From an uncultured Verrucomicrobiota bacterium (GTDB taxonomy: Bacteria; Verrucomicrobiota; Verrucomicrobiia; Limisphaerales; CAIQOK01), in the NCBI GenBank assembly GCA_903873415.1, contig CAIQOK010000183.1, forward strand, positions 1 to 48,349: a DNA stretch of 48,349 bases, read 5' to 3'. Position 1 is the stretch's first letter, and each line of letters begins with the position of its first letter. A program made the translations under genes and the position numbers. Positions 19,372 through 28,610 of this stretch are shown piece after piece. The notes under the pieces were generated by a model, which saw only the letters and a program-made list of their open reading frames with translations, was not told the origin of the DNA and searched no databases.

Positions 19372-22300
19372 TCAGGACAACATCTTCCATACCCGCAATG
19401 CTTCCGTCACCCCCCAAGCTTGGGCATCGCAGCCGCGCTGGGTGTGCGGAGCGTCCCCATCGAGGAGTTCCGGGATTTGCCCTAGGCATCCTTCATTCAT
19501 GAGGGACTCCATGCCTCCCAGATAAGCCTTTGCGGCGGCGGCGGCGGCCGGTGAGAAATCCCAGGCCCGCAGCAGCGCCTCGCAAAAGAACGGGAAGGTC
19601 CAGGTCCACGCGGTGCCGTTGTGATAGGCGGGTTTGCGGCGCGTGTCCTCGTCTCCTTCGTAACGGCCCCAGTAGGGTTCCAAGGGATTGTTGAGCAGGT
19701 GGCCGTCGCGGTAGACGGGCAGGGGCACGGAGACGGGTAGGGGAGCCAGAGATCGGAGAGCGCCTGGGACGACCAGATGGCGGCGAGCGGTTTCCACGCA
19801 GCGTTGGGCGCGTGCGCCGCTTACCAACCCCAAGCTGACCAGAAAAAGGCAGTTGCAGCGCAAGGCGTCGCTGGCGCCGGCTTGGGCCGCCGACTGGCCC
19901 GGTCCGGCAATGAGCACGTCGGCGTAAAAACCTTTGGATTCGAGCCAGAACCATTTTTCAACCGAGGCCTGGGCCCGGGTCGCGAGGTCGCCCCAGTGGC
20001 GGCGTTGGGATGTTTCCCCCACCGCTTCCAGAAGCCGCAACAAACGAATCCATAGGGCTTGGATTTCAACCGGATATCCTTCGCGCGGAGTGCCGGCCGG
20101 GTGGTTGGTATCCATCCAGGTGAAATGGCTCGGGCTCCAGATCAGGGCCGAGTCGGCATCCATGCGGATGCCGTTGGGTGTGCCCCGGGAATAATTCACG
20201 GCGATGCTCTGCAACACATCGCGGATGGTGCGTCCGGATTTTTCTACCGGTGTCGCGTAAAAATCCCCGCCGCTGGTCTGGGTGATCGCCGCCATCTCCT
20301 CGCAAACGATGCCAAACCAGAGCGGGGCGTCCGAGGTGTCCCGGTTGGACGCGTCGTCGCCATGGATGGTGTTGGGCAGGGTGCCGTCCTTTTCAAACCG
20401 GGCGAAGGTCAGCAGGATTTGTTTGACCTCGTCCACCAATCCGGCTGCGAGCAGGCCGCGGGCGCAGATGAAGGTGTCGCGGCCCCAGTCCAGAAACCAA
20501 GGGTAGCCGGCGATCACGGTTTGGCCCGGGCCGCGGCGCACGACAAACTGGCGCGCGGCAAAGAGGAGCCGTTCGAAAAAACCCGCAGCTGTGGCGGGTT
20601 GGCGCATTCCTGATTCCAGCTCGCGCGCCGTTGGATGGGTCTTGTCGGCTGTGATCACCAGTCTGACGGTGGTTTCTTTTGTGAGCGGCAGGTCGAACCA
20701 ACCCGGGCTGAACGCGTCGCCCGACCCGGTCTGTCCGCGGCTTTTTTCAATGGGATGGGGCAGGTTTTCGCACCACTCGGGCTGCGGATAATATTCGCCG
20801 CGGTCGGCGAACACGTGCAAGTGTCGCTCGCTGGCGGCGGTGAAGGCGAAGCCGGCCTGCCCCTTGAGCGGATGGGTGTGTTTGGAGAAATGTTCTTCGG
20901 CGCCGCCGTTGCGCCGGGTCTCCCAATGAAAATTGCGGTCTTCTATGTCCACCCGCACCGTGAGGGACACCCCGGCGGCAGCGGGCAATTCTTTGCCGTA
21001 TGCCTGCTCATGGGGCGGACGGCGGAATTCGAACACCGTTGTATTCCGTTCCGTCAGCAGACTGGCATGCAATTCAACCCCCACGGTTTGTCCGTCACCT
21101 GCGTTGGCCACAAATTTCCAGACGGCGGGCTGTCCCGGATGGAAGGAGGCGAGGTTGCGGAAATCCAGCGGTGAGATGAAGCCGTTGGCATTGACCCAGA
21201 CCCGGATTCGTTTGGCCAACACGTGGCGGTCCACCGGCAGGCTGGCATGGAGGTTGGCACCGAGAACACAGTCGTATTTGGACTGGACCCGGCCCAGATC
21301 CACGCCCAAGCGCGCCATGGCGCCCAGACCATTGGTGAGCAGGATCAGGTCGTGCGGATGCGCCGCGGGCGGCGTATCCCGGGGCTCGGAGGCTAGCTGG
21401 CAGAGCCGGGCTTCCACGAGTGGATCGCCTCCGGCATGCCGGTCCAGAGTCAGTCGCAACGCCCCGGAACCGGGGCCTGGAAGGAAACAGGCAATGTGCA
21501 TCCGGCCGGCCGCAATGGATTGAACGTGGGTGGCAGGCGATTCGGCTGAAATGTCCCCGCCCGCGTCGGGCCCTTGCAGGGTTGCCCGGAAGGGCGAGGT
21601 GTCTTCAATCAGCAGCCAGTGTTCGGGCGGGATGGGCGTGACCCTATGCTGGTCTTGGAGGTGCCAGAGGATGACCTTGGGATAGCCGTTGTCGGCAAAG
21701 GCTTTATCCAGAGCGGCCAGAAGATCCGTCCGGGCAAGATGCGGATCCATCCGGGAGGTTGCGCGGAGAAAGCCGGCTGGGGAATCATCGACCCTTTCGG
21801 CCAGTTGCCGCCAATCGAAGCGGCCGAGCGCATCGGGTGAGAAGCTTTTTCCCAGAGCCTGCAGCGCCCAAGCGGCCCGGGCCCGGGCGCGGCGGTAGGC
21901 ATCGCCTGCAAGTCCCAAGGGTCTTTCCGTCGGGGCCAGGCAGTAGGCGGCTCCGGGGTCCAGTTGACAAATGTTTTTTTGATGCGCACTCGGATCCCCC
22001 GGGGGCGTCTGGCCCAGCAGTTCAAATTTGAAGGCGGAGAGTTGTTCTTTCAGCTCCAGCAGCTCGAGGGTCCTGCTTCTTTCAACATCGGTGTTCACCA
22101 TTACCAAGACCGCATCGTTGCCTTCGGCTGACTCGCGGAGCAGGGCCAGAATGGGGGAATCCAAGGTGCTGAGGCGGGTGATCCGGGCGCCATCCAGAAA
22201 ACAGGGATGGTCGGCGATAAGGCGGTTGAGCCGGGCCAGTTCGGGTATGAGGTTTTCGCGGCTGCCCCAGTTCAGGCCGGTGGAGCCGTGGACCTGGATT

Positions 22301-23682
22301 TTTTCGGGGGCCAGCCACTCGCCGCCGCAGGTGAAACCAAAGCCCCCGCTCGCACTGGTCAGGGCGCAGAGGCGGTGGCGCAGCAGCGCCCAAGTGCGGC
22401 CCCGCTTGGCCAGGCGTTCGTTGTCGTGGGTTTCGCTGTAATGAACGTAAAGGCCGACCTGCTCGGATTGGCGGTTGGAATAGTCGAGGTATCGGGCCAC
22501 CTCGGTGCCGGAGTAGTTTTGAAACAGCTCCGAGTAGGCCCATTGCATCCCCCCTTCGGTGAGCAGGGCTTCGGTGGTTTCAAGCGCTCCGCCCAGTCCC
22601 TCCAGCAGAAAGAGCGTCTCGGGGAATTCCTGCTGGACCCGGGCGATGATGTATTGCCAGGCGGCCAGCGGCACCTTGTAGCCGGCATCACAGCGGAACC
22701 CGTCCACTCCGCGCCGGCACCAGATGAGCAGGGTTGTGGAGATTTCGTCCCATAGGGCGATATCGTGCTGCTCCAGTTCGACCAAATCCTCCCATGTATT
22801 GCCCCAGGCCCCCGGACTGGCGAAGGATCCGTCTTTGTTGCGCAGGAACCACTCCGGATGGTTTTCCTGAAGGGTGGAACCCCAGCCGGTGTGGTTGATG
22901 ACGATGTCCAGAAACACCCGGCCCCCGAGCCGGTGGGTGGCGCTGGTCAGTTCCCGGAACTGGTCCACGCCGGTGGAGCGTTTGTCGAACACGACCAGCG
23001 CCGGATCAATTGCGGTGAGATCCTGTGCGGCGTAAGGGCTGCCGAACCGGCCGAATCGGGCGTAGGTGGTGGGCGTGGGATTCACGGGCAACAGATGAAG
23101 GATTCGGCAGCCCAAGGTTCCCAGAATATGGGGGAGTTGCGCCACCAGATCGCGCAACTTGCCGGAGGGCGGGATGACGGTATAACCGAGTTGATCCAAG
23201 GGCTCGAGCCGGGCCGTCAGGGCGGGGTTGGCCGTGCTTGCCGCTTCTTTGCCGGGGCCAAAGAGCCGTGGGAAAGCGCAATAGATGGTGTTGGCGGACC
23301 GGTAGGTATCGGGATGAACGGCTAGTCCGAAGTCCGGGCCTTCGGGCCAATGCTGCCAGCCCCGGGGATCGAGCAGGTAGGCTTTGGCCTTGAAGTAACC
23401 CGGTTCGGTGAGCGGCAGTTCGAGCGACCAGCCGTCACCGTCTTTTGGCATGGGGAGGTCGCGCCAAGAAGCGCCTGCCAGCGGAAGGCCCCGGGTATGG
23501 GCGTCGAAAATTTCACGACGGAGCAGGTCGCCCCGGCCGAGGTTGGTGCGGAGCCGGGCCTGCCAGCCCGCCGGCCGGCCGCGCGGATCGCCGCTGCGCA
23601 CGGTGAACCGCAGTTGATCGCCGACGAAGCGTTGTAAACGTCCTCCCGGCGCCGGTGTCATCAAGGGAATGGGTGTTTCCAT
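19372..23682 (-). CDS. Bifunctional glycogen debranching enzyme (GH13 + GDE C-terminal)
   Basis: A 1436-residue protein combining two catalytic modules. After a beta-rich N-terminus comes a GH13 alpha-amylase-like barrel (about 120-560) with region I DIVINH (259-264), nucleophile Asp332 in GFRCDAGYK, acid/base Glu361 in LLEGLGG and Asp420 in ETHDNER. After a long linking region, the C-terminal third (about 1070-1430) is an amylo-1,6-glucosidase-type (alpha/alpha)6 domain with YPWFLDWGRDTFI, NGIRMDADSALIW and YWGRYEGDEDTRRKPAYHNG. This order is that of eukaryotic debranching enzymes, which transfer maltotriosyl units and then hydrolyse the 1,6-linked glucose. Start ATG 23682; a GTG at 23703 is possible. 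No other glycogen gene is adjacent. Confidence 0.85.
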   Translation of the reverse strand: METPIPLMTPAPGGRLQRFVGDQLRFTVRSGDPRGRPAGWQARLRTNLGRGDLLRREIFDAHTRGLPLAGASWRDLPMPKDGDGWSLELPLTEPGYFKAKAYLLDPRGWQHWPEGPDFGLAVHPDTYRSANTIYCAFPRLFGPGKEAASTANPALTARLEPLDQLGYTVIPPSGKLRDLVAQLPHILGTLGCRILHLLPVNPTPTTYARFGRFGSPYAAQDLTAIDPALVVFDKRSTGVDQFRELTSATHRLGGRVFLDIVINHTGWGSTLQENHPEWFLRNKDGSFASPGAWGNTWEDLVELEQHDIALWDEISTTLLIWCRRGVDGFRCDAGYKVPLAAWQYIIARVQQEFPETLFLLEGLGGALETTEALLTEGGMQWAYSELFQNYSGTEVARYLDYSNRQSEQVGLYVHYSETHDNERLAKRGRTWALLRHRLCALTSASGGFGFTCGGEWLAPEKIQVHGSTGLNWGSRENLIPELARLNRLIADHPCFLDGARITRLSTLDSPILALLRESAEGNDAVLVMVNTDVERSRTLELLELKEQLSAFKFELLGQTPPGDPSAHQKNICQLDPGAAYCLAPTERPLGLAGDAYRRARARAAWALQALGKSFSPDALGRFDWRQLAERVDDSPAGFLRATSRMDPHLARTDLLAALDKAFADNGYPKVILWHLQDQHRVTPIPPEHWLLIEDTSPFRATLQGPDAGGDISAESPATHVQSIAAGRMHIACFLPGPGSGALRLTLDRHAGGDPLVEARLCQLASEPRDTPPAAHPHDLILLTNGLGAMARLGVDLGRVQSKYDCVLGANLHASLPVDRHVLAKRIRVWVNANGFISPLDFRNLASFHPGQPAVWKFVANAGDGQTVGVELHASLLTERNTTVFEFRRPPHEQAYGKELPAAAGVSLTVRVDIEDRNFHWETRRNGGAEEHFSKHTHPLKGQAGFAFTAASERHLHVFADRGEYYPQPEWCENLPHPIEKSRGQTGSGDAFSPGWFDLPLTKETTVRLVITADKTHPTARELESGMRQPATAAGFFERLLFAARQFVVRRGPGQTVIAGYPWFLDWGRDTFICARGLLAAGLVDEVKQILLTFARFEKDGTLPNTIHGDDASNRDTSDAPLWFGIVCEEMAAITQTSGGDFYATPVEKSGRTIRDVLQSIAVNYSRGTPNGIRMDADSALIWSPSHFTWMDTNHPAGTPREGYPVEIQALWIRLLRLLEAVGETSQRRHWGDLATRAQASVEKWFWLESKGFYADVLIAGPGQSAAQAGASDALRCNCLFLVSLGLVSGARAQRCVETARRHLVVPGALRSLAPLPVSVPLPVYRDGHLLNNPLEPYWGRYEGDEDTRRKPAYHNGTAWTWTFPFFCEALLRAWDFSPAAAAAAKAYLGGMESLMNEGCLGQIPELLDGDAPHTQRGCDAQAWGVTEALRVWKMLS

Positions 23683-23942
23683 GGTCACAGCCGAATTTGG
23701 CACACTTAAAAAACCAGTTTTCGCCCCAATTGCAATGCCTTAGTTGCGCCTGAGGGCCTTTCGCGGCGGCGCTCAAAAACAAGACAGCGGTGTCTTGACC
23801 CTGCCGGCGGGGAAGAGGGCTTTGCGGGTTATCGCCGAAAAAACCTCCATTTGCCACATGGCCAGCGATTTGCTTGATCGGCCTTGTCCGGTTGGAAGTC
23901 CTGCCCCGGTCGGGGCGGGTTTTGACCGGTTAAAAATACGAT

Positions 23943-24797
23943 ATGGCGAGCACACTCAGCCCTGGTGAGGAAGCCCAATTGGCCCAGACCATTGAGATGT
24001 TTGAGGTCATCACGGAGTCCCAGCCTCAGGATTATCAGTCACTGGAAATTCTTAAGGAGGCCTATTCCAAGGCCGGGCGCGAGCCCGATGTCGTCAAGAC
24101 TTCCAAGCGCATCGCCCAAGCCTATGTGGACATGGGCCAGTTGTCGTCGGCGATTTTGGAATATGAGACCATCCTGCAGCGTTTGCCGCAGGACCTTGAC
24201 GCCCAAGCCGCTTTGGCAGGGATTGAAACCCGGGCCAATCAGTTTGCCCAGAGCCCGTCTCTTGCGGAGCCAGCCCCGGCCCGCGCCGCTGCGGAGGCTT
24301 CCGGATCGCCCCGGGGCAGCGTCACCGGCATGGCAGTGCCCGGCCGGGGCGAGGATGGCCGCGACAAGATGAGCAACGCCTTTGTTGAGAGCAAGGTCAT
24401 CAGCGCGGGTGATTTCGACCTGTGCTGGGTCACGCCGGATTTCTCCCGGCCCCCGCAGTCCGTGGCCGAGCCGTTCATTCAAATACTGGCGGACAAGGGG
24501 ATTTTGCCGGTTGAGAAGTCGCTTAAGCTGCTGGCGGACAAAGCGCGCACGGCATATCTGCCCTTGGAACGTTATGAGACCGACATTGATCTGGCCCGGA
24601 CTTTCCCGGCTGCGGTTTGCCAGCGCTGGTGCGTTCTACCCTTTGACCGGATGAGCAAGTCTGTGCTGGTGGCGACGGCAAATCCTTTCAACCAGCAGGC
24701 GGCCCGGGAACTGGCCCAGGCCACGCGCTGCCGCATCCTCTGGTATCTTGCGTCGCCGACCGAACTTATGGCCCATCTCCGCAAAGCTTTTCGTTAA
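23943..24797 (+). CDS. TPR protein with MshEN/GspE N-terminal-like domain
   Basis: A 284-residue protein in two parts. Residues about 5-100 form paired helices of TPR type (QDYQSLEILKEAYSKAG, YVDMGQLSSAILEYETIL). After an Ala/Pro/Gly-rich linker (about 105-145), residues about 165-284 resemble the N-terminal domain of type II secretion/type IV pilus ATPases (GILPVEKSLKLL, CQRWCVLPFDRMSKSVLVAT, ANPFNQQAARELAQAT). That domain binds partner platform proteins and, in some members, cyclic di-GMP. No ATPase domain is present. It stops 4 bases before the GspE-type ATPase start, so the two are almost certainly translated together. Confidence 0.75.
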   Translation: MASTLSPGEEAQLAQTIEMFEVITESQPQDYQSLEILKEAYSKAGREPDVVKTSKRIAQAYVDMGQLSSAILEYETILQRLPQDLDAQAALAGIETRANQFAQSPSLAEPAPARAAAEASGSPRGSVTGMAVPGRGEDGRDKMSNAFVESKVISAGDFDLCWVTPDFSRPPQSVAEPFIQILADKGILPVEKSLKLLADKARTAYLPLERYETDIDLARTFPAAVCQRWCVLPFDRMSKSVLVATANPFNQQAARELAQATRCRILWYLASPTELMAHLRKAFR

Positions 24798-24801
24798 AAT
24801 C

Positions 24802-26541
24802 ATGCCTCCCCTCAAATCTTTTGGTGAACGGATTGCCGATGCCTTGGTTGAAGACGGTCTTTTGACCCCGCAGCAGGTGACGGAGTTGCTTGAGCAGCAG
24901 AAAAAGGGCGGCACACGCCTCTTCAAGCTGATTCTCGAGAAGGCCTACGTCAGCGAACAGGATATGGCCGTGTCCATGGGCCGGGTTCTCAACACCCCGC
25001 CTGTGAACCTGGCGCGCCTGACCATTCCCCCCGATATCGCCGAGCTGATCCCCCGCGAAATTGCCCTGAACCACAAAGTCATTCCCGTCTGGCGCCTGGA
25101 CAACAAACTCTTCGTCGCCACAGCCGATCCGCTCAATGTGCTCGCCTTGGACGACGTGCGGCGAATCACCCGGCTGGAGGTCACGCCGTTGATCGCTCCG
25201 GAAAAGGCCATCCTCGACAAGCTCAGCGCGCTGGACTCCGCCAAGGGCGGCAGCATGGAGGATCTTATTGCCGACGCCCAAAAAAGTGCGGAGGCCGGCG
25301 AGGAGGATGAAAAAGTGGAGTTCGCCCGGGAATCCGTCGAACAGGTCAGCCTCGACCAGTTGGCCGCTTCCAGTGAGGAGGCCCCGGTGATCAAGCTCGC
25401 CAACCTCATTCTCGTTCAAGCCATCAAGGATCGGGCCAGCGACATCCACATTGAGCCTTTTGAGAAGAGTGTCCGCCTGCGCTATCGGGTGGATGGCGTG
25501 TTGATGGATGCCACCCCGCCACCCAAGCAGATGCAACTGGCCTTGGTCTCCCGCTTCAAGATCATGAGCAGTCTGGACATTGCCGAGCGGCGTCTGCCTC
25601 AGGACGGACGCATGCGGGTGCGGGTGGGGGGCAAGGACTACGATCTGCGCGTTTCCATCATGCCCACCGTGCATGGGGAGAAAATCGTGCTCCGCGTTTT
25701 GGACAAGTCCAATCTCTCGGCGAGTCTGGACAAACTCGGGCTGGATGCGGGGACCTTCAAGCAGTTCAAAGCCGCCGTTGATGCCCCGCATGGTTTGATT
25801 CTCGTCACCGGTCCCACCGGTTCGGGTAAGACCACCACCCTCTATTCCGCGCTTAACGAGCTTAATAGCCCGGCTTATAACATTGTGACCGTAGAGGATC
25901 CTGTGGAATTCCAGATCCCGGGTATTAATCAAATTCCCACAAAAAAGGAGATCGGCCTTACCTTCGCCAACGCCCTGCGCTCCATCCTGCGCCAGGACCC
26001 CGATATCATCATGATCGGGGAAATCCGTGACACGGAGACGGCGGAGATCGCCATTGAGGCCGCCTTGACCGGCCACCAAGTGCTTTCAACCATGCACTGC
26101 AACGATGCGGCGGGAGCCATCGCACGGCTTGACGACATGGGGGTTGCGCCATTCTTGATTTCGTCCTCGGTGATTTTGTCCTGCGCCCAGCGCCTGATGC
26201 GCCGCATCTGCTCCCACTGCAAGGAGCCCGTCAATTATCCGGCCAAGATGTTTCAGGATCTTGGGATCGATCCGCGCTTTTTCGACGGAGTGACGCTGCA
26301 CCGGGGGCGCGGATGCGACCGCTGTAAAAACTCCGGTTACGCCGGCCGGCTGGCGATTATTGAGGCGATGCCCATTACCGATGAGATCCGGCGGCTGATC
26401 ATTGATCGATCCAACACGCAAGAGCTGAGCAAGATGGCGGTCAGCCAGGGCATGAAGACCCTTCGCATGGTCGCTCTGGACCGGGTCCGTGAAGGGGTCT
26501 CCACCTTGGAGCAGGTGCTGGTATTGACTTCCGCGCATTGA
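24802..26541 (+). CDS. GspE/PilB-type secretion or pilus ATPase
   Basis: A 579-residue hexameric assembly ATPase of type II secretion or type IV pilus systems. The N-terminal MshEN-like domain (about 1-150) is followed by the core with Walker A GPTGSGKTTT (Lys343), the acidic Asp box, Walker B DIIMIGEIRDTETAE and the His box LSTMHCNDA. A four-cysteine zinc module follows (CSHC near 472 and CDRC near 505). All catalytic elements are intact. ATG 24802 is chosen because it follows the upstream stop by 4 bases; a longer frame would overlap that gene. No pilin, secretin or GspF gene is in the window, so pilus and secretion remain equally possible. Confidence 0.93.
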   Translation: MPPLKSFGERIADALVEDGLLTPQQVTELLEQQKKGGTRLFKLILEKAYVSEQDMAVSMGRVLNTPPVNLARLTIPPDIAELIPREIALNHKVIPVWRLDNKLFVATADPLNVLALDDVRRITRLEVTPLIAPEKAILDKLSALDSAKGGSMEDLIADAQKSAEAGEEDEKVEFARESVEQVSLDQLAASSEEAPVIKLANLILVQAIKDRASDIHIEPFEKSVRLRYRVDGVLMDATPPPKQMQLALVSRFKIMSSLDIAERRLPQDGRMRVRVGGKDYDLRVSIMPTVHGEKIVLRVLDKSNLSASLDKLGLDAGTFKQFKAAVDAPHGLILVTGPTGSGKTTTLYSALNELNSPAYNIVTVEDPVEFQIPGINQIPTKKEIGLTFANALRSILRQDPDIIMIGEIRDTETAEIAIEAALTGHQVLSTMHCNDAAGAIARLDDMGVAPFLISSSVILSCAQRLMRRICSHCKEPVNYPAKMFQDLGIDPRFFDGVTLHRGRGCDRCKNSGYAGRLAIIEAMPITDEIRRLIIDRSNTQELSKMAVSQGMKTLRMVALDRVREGVSTLEQVLVLTSAH

Positions 26542-26690
26542 TGGGGCCGGTGACCGGCTCAAGAGTGGGGGGATTGCAGCAAAACAGGAATGTAAGCCGG
26601 GAATTCAAGGCCGGGCTTCCCTCCATTGGTTTGTTGACTCGCTCACCAGGCACCCATGCCGAACGGGTTGGCGTCACTTGGAAGCCGGTG

Positions 26691-27689
26691 TCAGAAATTG
26701 CGGGTCGGTGCCGTGAATGGCGGGGGGGGCATTTGCCGCGTTGGCGTCGGAGCAAGCAGTGCCGGTGCCAGAGTGGGGGCTACCGGGGCCGCAGGGGCCT
26801 TGGGTGCCGCCGAAGACCCGGTGTAGAGGGTTCCGCCAGCGGGTGATGCATTCGGGTGCTGGGTCGAGGGGACGGAGAGGATGGAGCTGTTGAAGCTCGC
26901 AGGCTTGGAAAGCGGAGCGATTTTCGCTGCGGTCAGGGTGACGGGTTGTTCAAAATCGATGATGCGTTTGAACTCCGTGATTTGGGCCTCGTGCTCCCGG
27001 CGAGCCCGGAGTTGTTCTGGGCTGATTCCGCCGGTGCCCGGCAGGAAGTTGCCCGAGGAGACGGGTTTTCCGGGGTTTAGTTCAGGGGCGATAAGGGCCC
27101 GCAATGAGGCGGGCAGGGCATTGAGCGGGTTGGCTGCCGGATTGGCGGACCAATCGGATTTGCCCGCCTGCTCGCCGCCGGAGGTGTCGGTAGTCTTCAG
27201 GCTTCCGGGGCTTCGATTGGCTTGGTCGCCCGTGTGGGTCAGTCTCTGGTAATAACGCTGCATGACCGTTGTCGGAGCGCTCTCTTTTCCATCGGCATTA
27301 TGTCCGGATGGCTTCAAAACGTTTCCGGAAAGTGGTCCCCGCATCAACTCCTCCGGCGTGGCGAAAATCCAGTTGCGCTGCAGGTCCAGACGGTCCTGGG
27401 TCTGCCGGTCCACTCTGCGGGGCGGGGGCGAGGGGAGCATTTGTTCGGGGTGCGATTCGCGGCCGGAGCTCTCGAGAAAGGATTGGGGTTTACCGAAATT
27501 CTTTTCCCAGTCCTTCAGGTTTACTCCCTTGGTGCCCAGACGCGGGGCCGGTTCGACTTGGGTTGTGGAGGGAGACTTGGGCTGCGCCACGACCGGGTTT
27601 GCCGGCTCCGCCGCCTGCAGCCGTCCCCAATACAGGACGAGCGCCAGCAACCCTGCAATTCTCCGGTGATGCACGATTCCCAGATTCAT
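26691..27689 (-). CDS. Proline-rich exported protein of unknown function
   Basis: A 332-residue protein with a likely signal peptide (positive start MNLGIVHHRRIAG, hydrophobic LLALVLYWG, cleavage near LQAAEP). The rest is poor in hydrophobic residues and rich in Pro, Ala, Ser and Thr, especially in the last 90 residues; a charged segment near 230-245 (QLRARREHEAQITEFKRI) may be helical. I recognise no domain. It follows lpxA on the same strand after 68 bases, so it may be co-transcribed and could act in the periplasm or outer membrane. Confidence 0.6.
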   Translation of the reverse strand: MNLGIVHHRRIAGLLALVLYWGRLQAAEPANPVVAQPKSPSTTQVEPAPRLGTKGVNLKDWEKNFGKPQSFLESSGRESHPEQMLPSPPPRRVDRQTQDRLDLQRNWIFATPEELMRGPLSGNVLKPSGHNADGKESAPTTVMQRYYQRLTHTGDQANRSPGSLKTTDTSGGEQAGKSDWSANPAANPLNALPASLRALIAPELNPGKPVSSGNFLPGTGGISPEQLRARREHEAQITEFKRIIDFEQPVTLTAAKIAPLSKPASFNSSILSVPSTQHPNASPAGGTLYTGSSAAPKAPAAPVAPTLAPALLAPTPTRQMPPPPFTAPTRNF

Positions 27690-27757
27690 GATTAGGGGAG
27701 TTTAGCGTGAAATATCCGCGCCGTCAAAAAATTGCCGCGCATCTCCGCGCAGACGAT

Positions 27758-28564
27758 TCAGTCTGACTCTAATTCCGCCCCGGTCCGGTGCACCGCGGTG
27801 ATGTCGGAGCAGACCCCGCGCTTGGAGGTTTCCACAAAGGTGAGAAGGGTTTGCGCCGGCGCGCCGGTAAACTCGGATCGTGCCGCCGCCACCGCCGTGC
27901 GCAGGTTTCTTCCGCCCCGGAACAATTCCCGATACAGCCGTTTCAATTCCAGTCGCTGCGCGCCGCTAAAGCCGGCCCGGCGCAACCCGATCACATTGAG
28001 CCCGCAAATCTCGTTGACCCGCAGCGCCACGCAGTAGGGGGGGAGATCCTGGCTGATGGCGGCGCAGCCCTGCATGAGGGCCAGAGTGCCGACCCGGCAG
28101 AATTGGTGTACCGCGCAGTTGCCGGAAATGAACGCGCGATCCTCCACCACCGCATGGCCGCCCAGCAACGCGCCATTGGCCAGAATCACGTGCCAGCCCA
28201 CCACACAGTTGTGAGCCACATGCGACCCCGCCATCAGGAAATTGTGCGAGCCGATCAACGTCTCGCCCTCCGGCTTGGTGGCCCGGTGGACTGTGACATG
28301 TTCGCGGAAAACATTGTTGTCCCCAATCCGCACCCGGGTCGGCGCCCCGTTATATTTCAAATCCTGCGGCGCATCCCCGATGACGCATCCGGTATGGAAC
28401 TGGTTGTGGGCGCCGATGGTGGTGGCGCCGGTCAGATGAACGTGGGGACCGACAACGCACTGCGGGCCGAGCTCCACGCCCTCGTCGATCACCGCATAGG
28501 GTCCGACGCGGGCGGTGGTGTCCAGCTTGGCTTTGGGATGAATCAGGGCGGTTGAATGAATCAT
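27758..28564 (-). CDS. lpxA: Acyl-ACP--UDP-N-acetylglucosamine O-acyltransferase
   Basis: A 268-residue protein made mostly of left-handed beta-helix hexapeptide repeats (IHSTALIHP, VGPYAVIDEGVELG, HVHLTGATTIG), with a helical C-terminus of about 75 residues. The active-site segment AGSHVAHNC places histidines at 115 and 118, matching the catalytic pair of LpxA, which adds the first acyl chain in lipid A synthesis. ATG 28564 is preferred: it is preceded by a strong GGGGG Shine-Dalgarno and begins with the standard LpxA start; a longer frame to 28708 has an unrelated N-terminus. It implies an outer membrane with lipid A. No other lpx gene is adjacent. Confidence 0.9.
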   Translation of the reverse strand: MIHSTALIHPKAKLDTTARVGPYAVIDEGVELGPQCVVGPHVHLTGATTIGAHNQFHTGCVIGDAPQDLKYNGAPTRVRIGDNNVFREHVTVHRATKPEGETLIGSHNFLMAGSHVAHNCVVGWHVILANGALLGGHAVVEDRAFISGNCAVHQFCRVGTLALMQGCAAISQDLPPYCVALRVNEICGLNVIGLRRAGFSGAQRLELKRLYRELFRGGRNLRTAVAAARSEFTGAPAQTLLTFVETSKRGVCSDITAVHRTGAELESD

Positions 28565-28610
28565 TTTATCCCCCGAAGATAGACACAATATAAAGCGGAA
28601 GAAAACTGCT

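Noticed and set aside
24766-26079. 437-codon open frame antisense to the GspE-type ATPase
   Set aside because: Same effect; the sense strand carries all ATPase motifs.
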